NCBI RefSeq assembly: GCF_947499265.1
Contig: NZ_CANMNK010000012.1
Coordinates: forward strand, 1 to 64,000
DNA from: an uncultured Roseobacter sp.
GTDB lineage: Bacteria; Pseudomonadota; Alphaproteobacteria; Rhodobacterales; Rhodobacteraceae
Length of the DNA: 64,000 nucleotides
Direction: 5' to 3'
Part shown: in pieces, positions 56,526 through 64,000 of the stretch
Position numbering within the stretch: position 1 is the stretch's first letter
How the letters are laid out: each line of letters opens with the position of its first letter
Notes under the pieces: model-generated
What the model saw: only the letters and a program-made list of their open reading frames with translations
The model's database searches: none
What the model was told of the DNA's origin: nothing
Position numbers and translations under genes: made by a program

Positions 56526-57539
56526 ATGAGCAGGACGGCAGGGCAGGGGGCGCTCCCCCAGCAGACACGTGATTTTTTTGTCTGCGACTTTTTCGGGGTC
56601 AGTCCGAAACATGATCTGGCCAGCATGGAACATCCCATCTTTTCGCTCTCTACCCGGCCCGACCGGCGGATCCTGAACTACACCCACAATGACGCGGAGA
56701 TCACCGTGACCCCCAGCGTGAAGGGGCGCGCGACAATCTTCGATGCGGACATCCTGATCTTCTGCATCAGCCAGCTGATGGCGGCGATCAATGCGGGCAA
56801 GCCCACCTCGCGCACGCTGACGCTGACGGCGCATGATCTGCTGCAGGCCACGGGGCGCGAAACCTCCGGGGACAGCTACCGGCGTTTGCGCGATGCCTTC
56901 GAGCGGCTGGCCGGCACCCGCATCACCACCAACATCGCCACCGGGCCCAAGGGCGACCCGACGCTGGTGACGACCGGCTTTGGCCTGATCGAAAGCTGGG
57001 AGATCGTGCGCAAGACCCGGGCGGGGCGCATGGTCAGCGTTACGGTGCGCCTGTCGGAATGGCTGTATAACGCAGTGCTGTCGAAATCGGTGCTGACGCT
57101 CAACCGCGCCTATTTCAGTCTGCGCAAACCGCTGGAGCGGCGGCTTTACGAGCTGGCGCGCAAACATTGCGGCAAACAGCCCGAATGGCGGGTCTCGGTT
57201 GAAACGCTGCTGAAGAAATCCGGCTCCACCAGCCCGCGCCGGGTGTTCCGCGCCATGCTGCGGGAGATCATCCGCGCCGACACGCTGCCCGATTACCTGC
57301 TGGTGGAAGAGCCGGGCGATGTCATCTCGGTCACGCCGCGCGCAGAGGTGATCGAGCCGGGCAGTGACCCCATCCTGCCGCCCGAAGCGCTGGAGGCCGC
57401 CCGCGCCCTGAGGCCTGGGGCGGATGTCTACGCGCTGGAGGCGGAATGGCGCGCACACTGGCGCCGGACCGGAGCGAAACGGCTGCGGACACCGCAGAAA
57501 GTGTTTCTGGAATGGGTATCCAACCTGGAGTTGAAATAG
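56526..57539 (+). CDS. repA: RepA-type plasmid replication initiator (RPA family)
   Basis: A 337-residue protein matching the replication initiator protein A family (PF10134). Recognisable parts are DFFVCDFFGVSPKHDLASMEHPIFSLSTRPD (about 16-46), then YTHNDAEITVTPSVKGRATIFDADILIF, SYRRLRDAFERLAGTRI and RAYFSLRKPLERRLYELARKHCG, followed by a winged-helix region. It binds the upstream iterons and opens the origin. AGGA seven bases before ATG sets the start. The divergent parAB arrangement is that of RepA-type roseobacter plasmids; subtype (for example RepA-I) needs phylogeny. Confidence 0.93.
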   Translation: MSRTAGQGALPQQTRDFFVCDFFGVSPKHDLASMEHPIFSLSTRPDRRILNYTHNDAEITVTPSVKGRATIFDADILIFCISQLMAAINAGKPTSRTLTLTAHDLLQATGRETSGDSYRRLRDAFERLAGTRITTNIATGPKGDPTLVTTGFGLIESWEIVRKTRAGRMVSVTVRLSEWLYNAVLSKSVLTLNRAYFSLRKPLERRLYELARKHCGKQPEWRVSVETLLKKSGSTSPRRVFRAMLREIIRADTLPDYLLVEEPGDVISVTPRAEVIEPGSDPILPPEALEAARALRPGADVYALEAEWRAHWRRTGAKRLRTPQKVFLEWVSNLELK

Positions 57540-57775
57540 TCCCTTGACAGATGATTCTGCGAATCTGCTGTGATGGGAAAGATTGTTTTCATAAAGGGGA
57601 CAAAAGCGTTTTTAGACCGGTTCTGTCGGTCTGACCGCCGGATATTCAACTTTAAATTGTGGGGTATCCCAAGTATTTTAATAAATCTGAGCGGAAATCC
57701 GCAAAAAGGCTGGCCAAATTAGGCAGGAATATGGTTTATTAACGTGAGATTAACTTCGTAATGAGGATTCTGAAT

Positions 57776-58291
57776 ATGAATATCAAAACAATTTTGGCAG
57801 CCGGCGTCCTTGCCGTGTCTTTGCCATTCGCAGCTTCAGCTGCAACGGTATCGGGCGATTTCTCCGATGTCGGAACAAACGTGATCGGTGGTACCGGCGT
57901 CGTGGGTTCCTCAAACATCGCGGATCTGGACACTGGTCCGATGTCCGTTTCTTTTGATTTTGAAGTCAACCCAGCACGTTCCGTTGAAGGCATCGGTACT
58001 GTGCGCCGGTCGACAACTGTCGAAAATCTGGTCATCACATTCAACGGCGTTGTTGTGGCAACTGACGGTGGTTCGCCCACAGCAGAGTTCCACTTCGGTC
58101 CAGCGAATTTCCAGCCAGGTGAAATCTTCACTCTGACCTTCTCATGGACAGCTGCTGCAGCAACAGACAACATCGACTTCGACGTTGAGTTGGCTCCTGT
58201 GCCGGTTCCAGCAGCAGGCCTGCTGCTCGCCAGCGTCATGGGTGGCGGTGCATTCGTTGCACGCCGTCGTAAGAAAAAAGCAGACGCCTAA
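57776..58291 (+). CDS. VPLPA-CTERM sorting domain protein
   Basis: A 171-residue secreted protein. The signal peptide runs MNIKTILAAGVLAVSLPFAASA. The mature part is a small all-beta domain rich in Thr, Val and Gly. The C-terminus carries the exosortase sorting signal: VPVPAAGLLL, a hydrophobic stretch (ASVMGGGAFVA) and the basic tail RRRKKKADA. This is the VPLPA variant recognised by exosortase D, encoded 1.5 kb downstream. GAGGA eight bases before ATG 57776 favours this over ATG 57761. Expected to be processed in the membrane and attached or released at the surface. Confidence 0.92.
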   Translation: MNIKTILAAGVLAVSLPFAASAATVSGDFSDVGTNVIGGTGVVGSSNIADLDTGPMSVSFDFEVNPARSVEGIGTVRRSTTVENLVITFNGVVVATDGGSPTAEFHFGPANFQPGEIFTLTFSWTAAAATDNIDFDVELAPVPVPAAGLLLASVMGGGAFVARRRKKKADA

Positions 58292-58320
58292 ACTCTTCAG
58301 GCGACTGTAACTGACAAAGA

Positions 58321-58350
58321 AAAGGGCTGCTCTTCGGGCAGCCCTTTTTC
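58321..58350 (+). terminator. Rho-independent terminator after the VPLPA-CTERM gene
   Basis: AAAAGGGCTGC (58321-58331) pairs with GCAGCCCTTTT (58339-58349) around a TCTTCGG loop, followed by further T. It ends 59 bases after the stop codon. Confidence 0.9.
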
Positions 58351-58447
58351 ATTGCGGGGTTCCCACGCCACGGCCCTTGTTTCCCGCAGGCAAATCCTTC
58401 AGACAAACGCTGTTGCCCCGTCCCAACCGCGTAGGAATGTAGCGCCC

Positions 58448-59080
58448 GTGATTTCGCATCAGCACAAGGTGATTTTTGTCCATATCCCCAAGACCGGCGG
58501 GCAAAGTGTCGAACATATGTTTCTGGACGATCTGGGGCTGAGCTGGGAAGACCGCGCGCCCTTGCTGCTGCGCCCCAATCAGGACCCGAAGGTGGGGCCA
58601 CGCCGGATGGCGCATCTCTATGCCGATGAATACGTCAGCAAGGGGCATGTGACGCAGGAGCAATTCGACAGCTACCTCAAGTTCGCCGTGGTGCGGAACC
58701 CTTACGACCGGATCATCTCCGAATATCTCTACCGCTTTCAGAAGACGCCGTTCTGGAAAACCCCCAGTGCGGCGCGGTTCCTCAAGCGCACCTACCCGGA
58801 TGATTTCTCCGATACCGCGCGGCACATGATGCCCCAGACCCGCTATGTGATGGACGCTGACGGCAAGCTGCTGGTCGATCACATCCTGCGGTTCGAAGAG
58901 ATGGGCGAGGCGATGGCGGACCTGTCAGAGCAGATCTTCGGTGAACGCCGCAGTCTGCCGCATCGCAACAAGACCAAGGTGGACAACAAGGCGAAAAAGG
59001 CCAAGCTGCGCAAGACGTTACAGCCAAAGATCGCGCAGATGTACCAAGAGGATTTCGAGGTTTTCGACTACCCGGTCTGA
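58448..59080 (+). CDS. Sulfotransferase family protein
   Basis: About 210 residues. VIFVHIPKTGGQSVEHMF near the N-terminus is the 5'-phosphosulfate-binding loop (HIPKTGGQS), and FAVVRNPYDRIISEYLYRF is the 3'-phosphate site (R and the S). This is the Sulfotransfer_2 class acting on carbohydrates. GTG 58448 gives the family N-terminus (MISHQHKVIFVHIPKTGG); the longer frame from 58352 runs into the terminator and is unlikely. It lies between the VPLPA-CTERM gene and the exosortase, and could sulfate the exopolysaccharide. Confidence 0.85.
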   Translation: MISHQHKVIFVHIPKTGGQSVEHMFLDDLGLSWEDRAPLLLRPNQDPKVGPRRMAHLYADEYVSKGHVTQEQFDSYLKFAVVRNPYDRIISEYLYRFQKTPFWKTPSAARFLKRTYPDDFSDTARHMMPQTRYVMDADGKLLVDHILRFEEMGEAMADLSEQIFGERRSLPHRNKTKVDNKAKKAKLRKTLQPKIAQMYQEDFEVFDYPV

Positions 59081-59140
59081 CACGTCAGAGCAGGGTGGTC
59101 TCCGCTCTGCGGAACCCAGCGGCCTTTCATCTGCGATGGG

Positions 59141-59536
59141 TCAAAACCACATGTCTTTTACCATGCGGCCATCACCTGGAAGTTCCTTAAAGCTCTCGCG
59201 CCCCTCGAAGTGACGGATTGGAAGCGCGCTGATTGGTGCGGGGTCAGACATCCGAACATTCACGGCGGCCCGCTTGCGCCCGTTTTCGTCTTCGGAACAA
59301 ACAATGAAATGCGTCACACACCCGCAAATGGCACAGAAGTGGAAATTGATATCCCCGCTGTCGCGACGCTGATACGTATTTGTCTGCCCGGTGGTTTGAA
59401 TGTCAAAGCCATCGTACCCGTAGGCCCAGAGGGCGCCGTAACGCCGACAGATTGTGCAATTGCAGGCTGTGACCGACTTTGGCACCGTTTCGAGAGTCCA
59501 GCCAGCTTCGCCGCAGTGGCAGGTTCCTTTCAGCAT
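59141..59536 (-). CDS. GFA (glutathione-dependent formaldehyde-activating)/CENP-V family protein
   Basis: A 131-residue zinc-binding protein. It begins MLKGTCHCGEAGW and continues CNCTICRRYGALWAYG and FCAICGC, the three Cys clusters that bind zinc in the GFA domain. ATG follows no strong ribosome site. Members include small thiol-dependent enzymes and many uncharacterised proteins. It stands alone between the sulfotransferase and exosortase and has no evident link to polysaccharide. Confidence 0.85.
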   Translation of the reverse strand: MLKGTCHCGEAGWTLETVPKSVTACNCTICRRYGALWAYGYDGFDIQTTGQTNTYQRRDSGDINFHFCAICGCVTHFIVCSEDENGRKRAAVNVRMSDPAPISALPIRHFEGRESFKELPGDGRMVKDMWF

Positions 59537-59758
59537 GTCTCAAACTTCGTTCCGGGCATTGTCGGCGATCCTTACGATGAAGGCGATTGGCCATGTCGAT
59601 ACTGTGTTGCAGACATCCCTGTCAAATTTGGCAATCCAGACTGCAGACATGTATCACACACGCAGCACCTGACACTTCGGGCTTTGAGCCGCCATGCGGT
59701 GCTGCGCGGAGGATCCGTCCTGATCCCGGAGGCGGTGCCTGTCGGGCCCGGACGCCTG

Positions 59759-61351
59759 TCAGGCGCCGGGGATGAAGCGGGGCAGGGCCGGGACCACTTC
59801 CTGCATCATCTCATTCAGGCGTGCCGCGGCATCCGCGTCCGTCTCACCATCGGCAATTAGCGTGGTCAGGCGCACCATGGCCCCGTCCTTGCGCCCCGTG
59901 GTGATCCCGTCGAGCACCAGATACATCTTGGCGGCGAAATCCCAGGCGACCTTGCGGCCTTTCTGTTCGAACCAGTAATAGACCATCATCCGGGTCTCGC
60001 CCTTCTGGATGATCGCGCGGTTGATCTCGAACGCGCCTGCGTGGTTCAGTTCCTGCGCCACGTCGACCCGTTCCAGCCAGGCAATCTCCCAGCCGGAGCC
60101 CGGCAGGCAGATCTCGGGCGAATGCACGCCGCCCTGGCTCTGGTCCTTGTACCAGGCCGAGAAGAACCCGACCGTCGGCTCATTGCCCTTGGCGAAATTC
60201 ACCGAGTGGTAGTCATCGGCTTTCAGCTCGCGCACCACCTTGGGGTCCAGTATGTCGCGGATGCCGATCTGCTTCCACTCGCCCATCTGGCGGGGGAAGA
60301 GGGCAAAGCTGTCACGGTCCGCGCGCAGCACGTCCCGCTCCGGGATGGCGGCCCAGATGCCGGAGGCCAGCACCATGGCCGAGGCGGAGACGATCAGGGC
60401 GGTGGAGGCGCGCACATAGCGCACCCGCAGCATCTGCGGTACCAGACCGTCGGTATCGAGATCCAGCGCATCCACCAGGCCCATCTTCTGTGGGTTCAGG
60501 AACAGCATGATGCGCGCCAGGGCGAAGAGCAGCAGGATACAGGCGAGGAAGATCACCCAGCCTTCGAAGAAATGGGTGAAGCCTTCGAGCCATTCGACGC
60601 CAAACTCCTGCACCAGGAGCCCGCCGATGGCGATGCGCACGGAGTTCATCAGCACGGTGATGGGGGCGGCAGAGATCAGCAGCACGGCCTTGTGCCACAT
60701 CGGACCCTTATAGAGCACCGCAAAGATGTAGGAGAAGCTGAGGATCGGGAAGAGGTAGCGCAGGCCCGAGCAGGCCTCGGCCACATGCAGCTTGAGCGTG
60801 CCCAGATCGATGATATTGCCATCAAGGAACACCGGCACGGACATCAGCTGCAAGAACCACACGCCCAATTCGGAAGAGACGAACTGCAGGAAGGTCGAGA
60901 GCTTGTAATAGAGCACGCCGGGCAGCGGCAGCATGTAGACAAGGTGCAGGACGGGGGGCCAGAAATGCTTGCCCGTCTTCCAGCCGAAACTGATCAGCAG
61001 CAGACCGCCGATCCACAGGATCGTGGCATAGGCAACGATGTCAGAGATATTGGCCAGCTTGCCCATGGTGCCCACCACCAGCGCGCCCAAGAGGACCATC
61101 ACACCGACCCAGCGGTCGCGTTTCGGGCCGGGATCGATCGGGTATTCCTTGAGCTGACGCAGGAACAGCAGGCCGGACAGGATCGGGATCAGGGGGCCGT
61201 GGCTGTATTCGGGCAGCTGCCAGGCGGTCAGCAGGGCATCGAGCCCGTCAATAAAGAAAACACCGGCACCAATGAAGGCAACGGCGAGCCAGAACATACC
61301 CCAACTGAAGAAAACGGCGACGGGTGGCGCTGTATCTTGCGTCATCGACAT
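59759..61351 (-). CDS. xrtD: Exosortase D with fused EpsI domain (VPLPA-CTERM-specific, XrtD)
   Basis: A 530-residue protein. The N-terminal 290 residues are the exosortase domain with about eight helices; the catalytic Cys194 is in AEACSGLRYLFP, Arg239 in NSVRIAIGG and His260 in GFTHFFEGW. From about 320 a periplasmic EpsI-type domain (PRQMGEWKQIGIRDILDPKVV; WYKDQSQGGVHSPEICLPGSGWEI) is fused. This architecture is that of exosortase D, the enzyme for VPLPA-CTERM substrates. AAGGG eight bases before ATG supports the start. Its substrate is encoded upstream at 57.8 kb. Confidence 0.95.
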   Translation of the reverse strand: MSMTQDTAPPVAVFFSWGMFWLAVAFIGAGVFFIDGLDALLTAWQLPEYSHGPLIPILSGLLFLRQLKEYPIDPGPKRDRWVGVMVLLGALVVGTMGKLANISDIVAYATILWIGGLLLISFGWKTGKHFWPPVLHLVYMLPLPGVLYYKLSTFLQFVSSELGVWFLQLMSVPVFLDGNIIDLGTLKLHVAEACSGLRYLFPILSFSYIFAVLYKGPMWHKAVLLISAAPITVLMNSVRIAIGGLLVQEFGVEWLEGFTHFFEGWVIFLACILLLFALARIMLFLNPQKMGLVDALDLDTDGLVPQMLRVRYVRASTALIVSASAMVLASGIWAAIPERDVLRADRDSFALFPRQMGEWKQIGIRDILDPKVVRELKADDYHSVNFAKGNEPTVGFFSAWYKDQSQGGVHSPEICLPGSGWEIAWLERVDVAQELNHAGAFEINRAIIQKGETRMMVYYWFEQKGRKVAWDFAAKMYLVLDGITTGRKDGAMVRLTTLIADGETDADAAARLNEMMQEVVPALPRFIPGA

Positions 61352-61506
61352 CGGATCAACCCTTTTTACTAAATACTATCGTTGGCTATAGGAAACGTCT
61401 GCGAGAGAATTAAGGCGGTCATCGATTTATTTGCACCTGACATACCTTACAACGGCCCTTTATAGAAGATATTTTCCGCACTATGGGGTCTGCAGGGATC
61501 ACATAA

Positions 61507-62847
61507 ATGTCAGATGGGAAAATTGTGACGCAACCTACCCCGAACGCGCAGCCCCGCCCACACACCCGGCCCCGCGTGTTGGTCATTGCCGAAGCTGCCA
61601 ACCCTGAATGGGTCAGCGTGCCCCTGGTCGGCTGGTCCATGGCCCATGCGCTGCGGGCGGTGGCGGATGTGCATATCGTCACCCAGATCCGCAACCGCGA
61701 TGCCATTCTGCGCGCAGGCCTGGAAGAGGGCCGCGATTTCACCGCGATTGATTCCGAAGCCGTCGCCCGGCCGCTGCACAAGCTGGCGGAGCTGCTGCGC
61801 ATGGGCACCGGCAAGGGCTGGACCATGACCACCGCGATAGCTGCGGTGTCTTACCCCTATTTCGAACATCTGGTCTGGCAGCAGTTCGGCCCCGCGCTGG
61901 TGGGGCGGGAGTATGATCTGGTGCACCGGGTCACGCCGCTGAGCCCGACCATCCATTCGCCGATTGCCCTGCGTTGTGCTCGTGCGCGGGTACCCTTTAT
62001 CCTCGGTCCGCTCAATGGCGGGGTGCCCTGGCCGGCGGGGTTTGATGCGGAACGGCGGCGGGAACGCGAATGGCTGTCTTATGTGCGCAGCGCTTACAAA
62101 CTGGTGCCGGGCCGCGGGCGCACGTTGCAGGCAGCGCATGCCATCCTCACCGGATCGCGCCACACGCAGGGCGAAATCCCCGCACGGCACCGCGACAAGA
62201 CCGTCTGGCTGCCGGAGAATGCGATTGATCCCGCGCGATTCAATCTCAGCGCAAAACAGAGCCTAAATAGCCCGCTTAGAGCCTGTTTTATCGGGCGTCT
62301 GGTCCCCTATAAGGGCCCTGACATGCTGTTGGAGGCGGCCGCCCCCCTGTTGCGGTCCGGTCAGCTGGTTCTCGACATCATTGGCGATGGTCCGATGCGC
62401 CCGGACCTTGAGGCGCTGGCCGCCCGGCTGGAGATCGCGCCTGCCGTCACCTTCCATGGCATGATGGCGCATGAGGATGTGCAGAGCGTTGCGGTAGAGG
62501 CCAATCTGCTGACCTTCCCCTCGATCCGCGAGTTCGGCGGCGGCGTGGTGCTGGAAGCGATGGCGCTGGGGGTGGTGCCGGTGATCGTGGATTACGCGGG
62601 CCCGGGCGAATTGGTGCGCGCGCAGACCGGGTACAAGGTGCCTATTGGCAGCCGCGCGGAGATCATTGCCCGCTTTGGCGCTGTGCTGCAGCAGATCGTG
62701 TCGGATCCGTCGCCCCTGCCGGGGTTGGCGGCGGCGGCCCAAGCCGATGTGCAGGCACGCTTCACCTGGGAGGCCAAGGCGGCCCAGGTACGCCGGGTCT
62801 ATGATGCGGTGCTGGCAGGCGGGCCCTTGCCACAGGTCATGGGCTGA
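61507..62847 (+). CDS. Glycosyltransferase family 4/1
   Basis: A 446-residue GT-B enzyme. The N-terminal domain has VLVIAEAANPEWVSVPLVGWS; the C-terminal donor domain has ACFIGRLVPYKGPDMLLEA, IGDGPMRPDLE and the E-x7-E motif EFGGGVVLEAM. It transfers a sugar from a nucleotide donor with retention. It is divergent from xrtD and its end overlaps the acyltransferase gene by 11 bases. Donor and acceptor unknown; likely part of the plasmid's glycan assembly. Confidence 0.92.
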   Translation: MSDGKIVTQPTPNAQPRPHTRPRVLVIAEAANPEWVSVPLVGWSMAHALRAVADVHIVTQIRNRDAILRAGLEEGRDFTAIDSEAVARPLHKLAELLRMGTGKGWTMTTAIAAVSYPYFEHLVWQQFGPALVGREYDLVHRVTPLSPTIHSPIALRCARARVPFILGPLNGGVPWPAGFDAERRREREWLSYVRSAYKLVPGRGRTLQAAHAILTGSRHTQGEIPARHRDKTVWLPENAIDPARFNLSAKQSLNSPLRACFIGRLVPYKGPDMLLEAAAPLLRSGQLVLDIIGDGPMRPDLEALAARLEIAPAVTFHGMMAHEDVQSVAVEANLLTFPSIREFGGGVVLEAMALGVVPVIVDYAGPGELVRAQTGYKVPIGSRAEIIARFGAVLQQIVSDPSPLPGLAAAAQADVQARFTWEAKAAQVRRVYDAVLAGGPLPQVMG

Positions 62848-64000
62848 CCTTCAGGGGCGGCAGTTGCAGCCAGCCGGTCCGGGCGATCTTTGCCCCGAAA
62901 TGCTTGGCCCCGGCCTTGGAATAATGGTGGTAGTCATAGAAGATCTTGCGCCCGTCGTCGGTGATCATATCGCAGGTCCTGGTCTCATCATCACAGACAT
63001 AATCATACCGCCGCAGCACCGGGAGATCGTAGTCCTCTGCCACTTTCAGCAGCCCCAGGTCGGTGCGCCCGTCCACTGTGGTATCAAGCTGGGTGTAGGC
63101 AAAGGCATTGAGGTCTTCTACGGAGGGGATGCCCTGATGCGTGCGGATGTACCAGTCAAAGACCGGCAGCCTGCCGATATCCGCAAAAGACGGGGAATTG
63201 AGCAGCAGCACGATCTGCTTGCCGGTGGGCAACAAGCGGTCGAGCAGGTTGGGCATCCGGCGCACGGAGCGGTTGGTATAGGCAAAGGCCAGCAGCACCG
63301 TGTCGGAGGCCTGAAAATTCGGCGAGGCCAGCAGCCCGTCAATGAGGTGGTTGTCGAGCGAGGCCTTCATGCCGAAGCGTGAAAACTGGATGTCCGGGAA
63401 GAGCTCGGTATTCAGGTGGAAGGTGTCGAACATGTCCTTGGCCAGCGAATTGCCCAGCACCAGAACCTTTCGTCCCGGTTGGTCCATGTCGTACCACAGC
63501 ACCTCGGCTTCGAATTGCGAGGGGGCGCGGGGCCCGGAGGGGCCCATCCCGTATTCCGCCGCATAATCGGCCAGCACCTGCCAGGCCTCCTCGCGCAGGC
63601 GCGCCTTGTCGAACTCCGCAGGACCATAAAGCGCGATCAGATCGGGGAAGCGTTCGCGGCGCCCGTCCTGCACCAGCATCACGGTGGTGAAGCCCACGAC
63701 CAGCGCAGTGGTCAGGGAAATGCTGCCGACAAGGCCCTTGCGCGAGACCGCGCCGGGTGTGCGGAACGGCCGCTCAATCACCCGGTAGGACAGGATGGCC
63801 AGCGCAAAGGACAGCGCCAGCCAGATCAGGCGGTCAAGGAGGCCGGGGTCATGGTCGATCAGCCGGCCAAAGGCCATGATCGGATAGTGCCACAGATAGA
63901 GCGAATAGGAGATCAGCCCGATCCCGACAAAGGCCTTGCTGGAGAGCAACCGGGTGACCACATCCCTTTGCTGGCCGCCAAACCAGATGATCAAAACAGT
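62837..64000 (-). CDS. Acyltransferase 3-SGNH fusion protein, truncated by window end
   Basis: The C-terminal 385 residues or more of an O-acetyltransferase. The visible N-part holds the last membrane helices of the acyltransferase-3 domain (FVGIGLISYSLYLWHYPIM, SYRVIERPFR). A periplasmic SGNH-type domain follows: VLVLGNSLAKDMF (GNS block) and a late DDGRKIFYDYHHYSKAGAKHFG with the Asp-x-x-His-like catalytic pair. The natural start lies beyond base 64000. The family O-acetylates cell-surface polysaccharides such as O-antigen and exopolysaccharide. Confidence 0.9.
   Translation of the reverse strand, partial: TVLIIWFGGQQRDVVTRLLSSKAFVGIGLISYSLYLWHYPIMAFGRLIDHDPGLLDRLIWLALSFALAILSYRVIERPFRTPGAVSRKGLVGSISLTTALVVGFTTVMLVQDGRRERFPDLIALYGPAEFDKARLREEAWQVLADYAAEYGMGPSGPRAPSQFEAEVLWYDMDQPGRKVLVLGNSLAKDMFDTFHLNTELFPDIQFSRFGMKASLDNHLIDGLLASPNFQASDTVLLAFAYTNRSVRRMPNLLDRLLPTGKQIVLLLNSPSFADIGRLPVFDWYIRTHQGIPSVEDLNAFAYTQLDTTVDGRTDLGLLKVAEDYDLPVLRRYDYVCDDETRTCDMITDDGRKIFYDYHHYSKAGAKHFGAKIARTGWLQLPPLKVSP

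Noticed and set aside
57614-57632. Hairpin AGACCG/CGGTCT downstream of repA
   Set aside because: Short stem and no following T tract; too weak to call.
60041-61372. 443-residue plus-strand frame
   Set aside because: Antisense to xrtD and dominated by His/Gln/Glu, typical of a shadow.

Overview
The window looks like most of an alphaproteobacterial extrachromosomal replicon from a roseobacter-type Rhodobacteraceae. This rests on high-GC coding, a replication initiator of the RepA (RPA) family transcribed divergently from a parAB pair (53.6-57.5 kb), a dTDP-rhamnose operon, and a VPLPA-CTERM/exosortase D pair. Roseobacter plasmids with RepA-type replication and a rhamnose operon are known as attachment or 'biofilm' plasmids. 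The species and exact plasmid class cannot be proved from sequence reading alone. Almost every other gene belongs to making, exporting or decorating surface polysaccharide. No rRNA, tRNA, CRISPR array or insertion sequence was seen.

Layout. 0-1.1 kb: an acyltransferase. 1.1-9.8 kb (minus): one tightly coupled operon containing a full polyprenyl-phosphoryl-D-arabinofuranose cassette (UbiA-HAD fusion, GtrA, DprE1-like oxidase, DprE2-like reductase) with a GtrB-like GT2, an UPF0104 protein and two polytopic candidate transferases. 10.1-19.2 kb: nucleotide-sugar supply (manC, ugd, rmlCBDA, a phosphomannomutase) plus an arylsulfotransferase-like protein. 19.3-33.1 kb: a visibly lower-GC island with methyltransferases, glycosyltransferases, an asparagine-synthase-like amidotransferase, a DCC/HTTM-like pair, two RgpF-family paralogues and an ABC exporter. 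33.4-38.7 kb: a second arylsulfotransferase-like protein, a small membrane protein, a sulfotransferase, and nucleotide-sugar dehydrogenase and epimerase genes. 38.8-49.7 kb: exopolysaccharide assembly and export in the style of PEP-CTERM/exosortase loci (tyrosine kinase, Wzz, ExeA-like ATPase, priming sugar transferase, TPR lipoprotein, export protein, outer-membrane barrel) and a rhomboid protease. 50.3-53.5 kb: a large beta-helix surface protein. 53.5-57.5 kb: partition and replication module with candidate parS palindromes, 22-bp iterons and a DnaA box. 57.8-64 kb: VPLPA-CTERM substrate, sulfotransferase, GFA protein, exosortase D, a GT4 and a truncated acyltransferase.

Working together: manC, ugd, rml and the dehydrogenase/epimerase genes supply GDP-mannose, UDP-glucuronate, dTDP-rhamnose and other uronic acids. 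The glycosyltransferases and RgpF proteins would assemble the glycan. The arabinose cassette would supply a lipid-linked pentose at the membrane. Sulfo-, methyl-, acyl- and amido-transferases would decorate the product, and the 38-49 kb genes would prime, control length and export it. Exosortase D would process a small co-encoded surface protein. No Wzx flippase or clear Wzy polymerase was recognised, so the assembly route is incomplete in this window or uses unrecognised membrane proteins or the ABC exporter.
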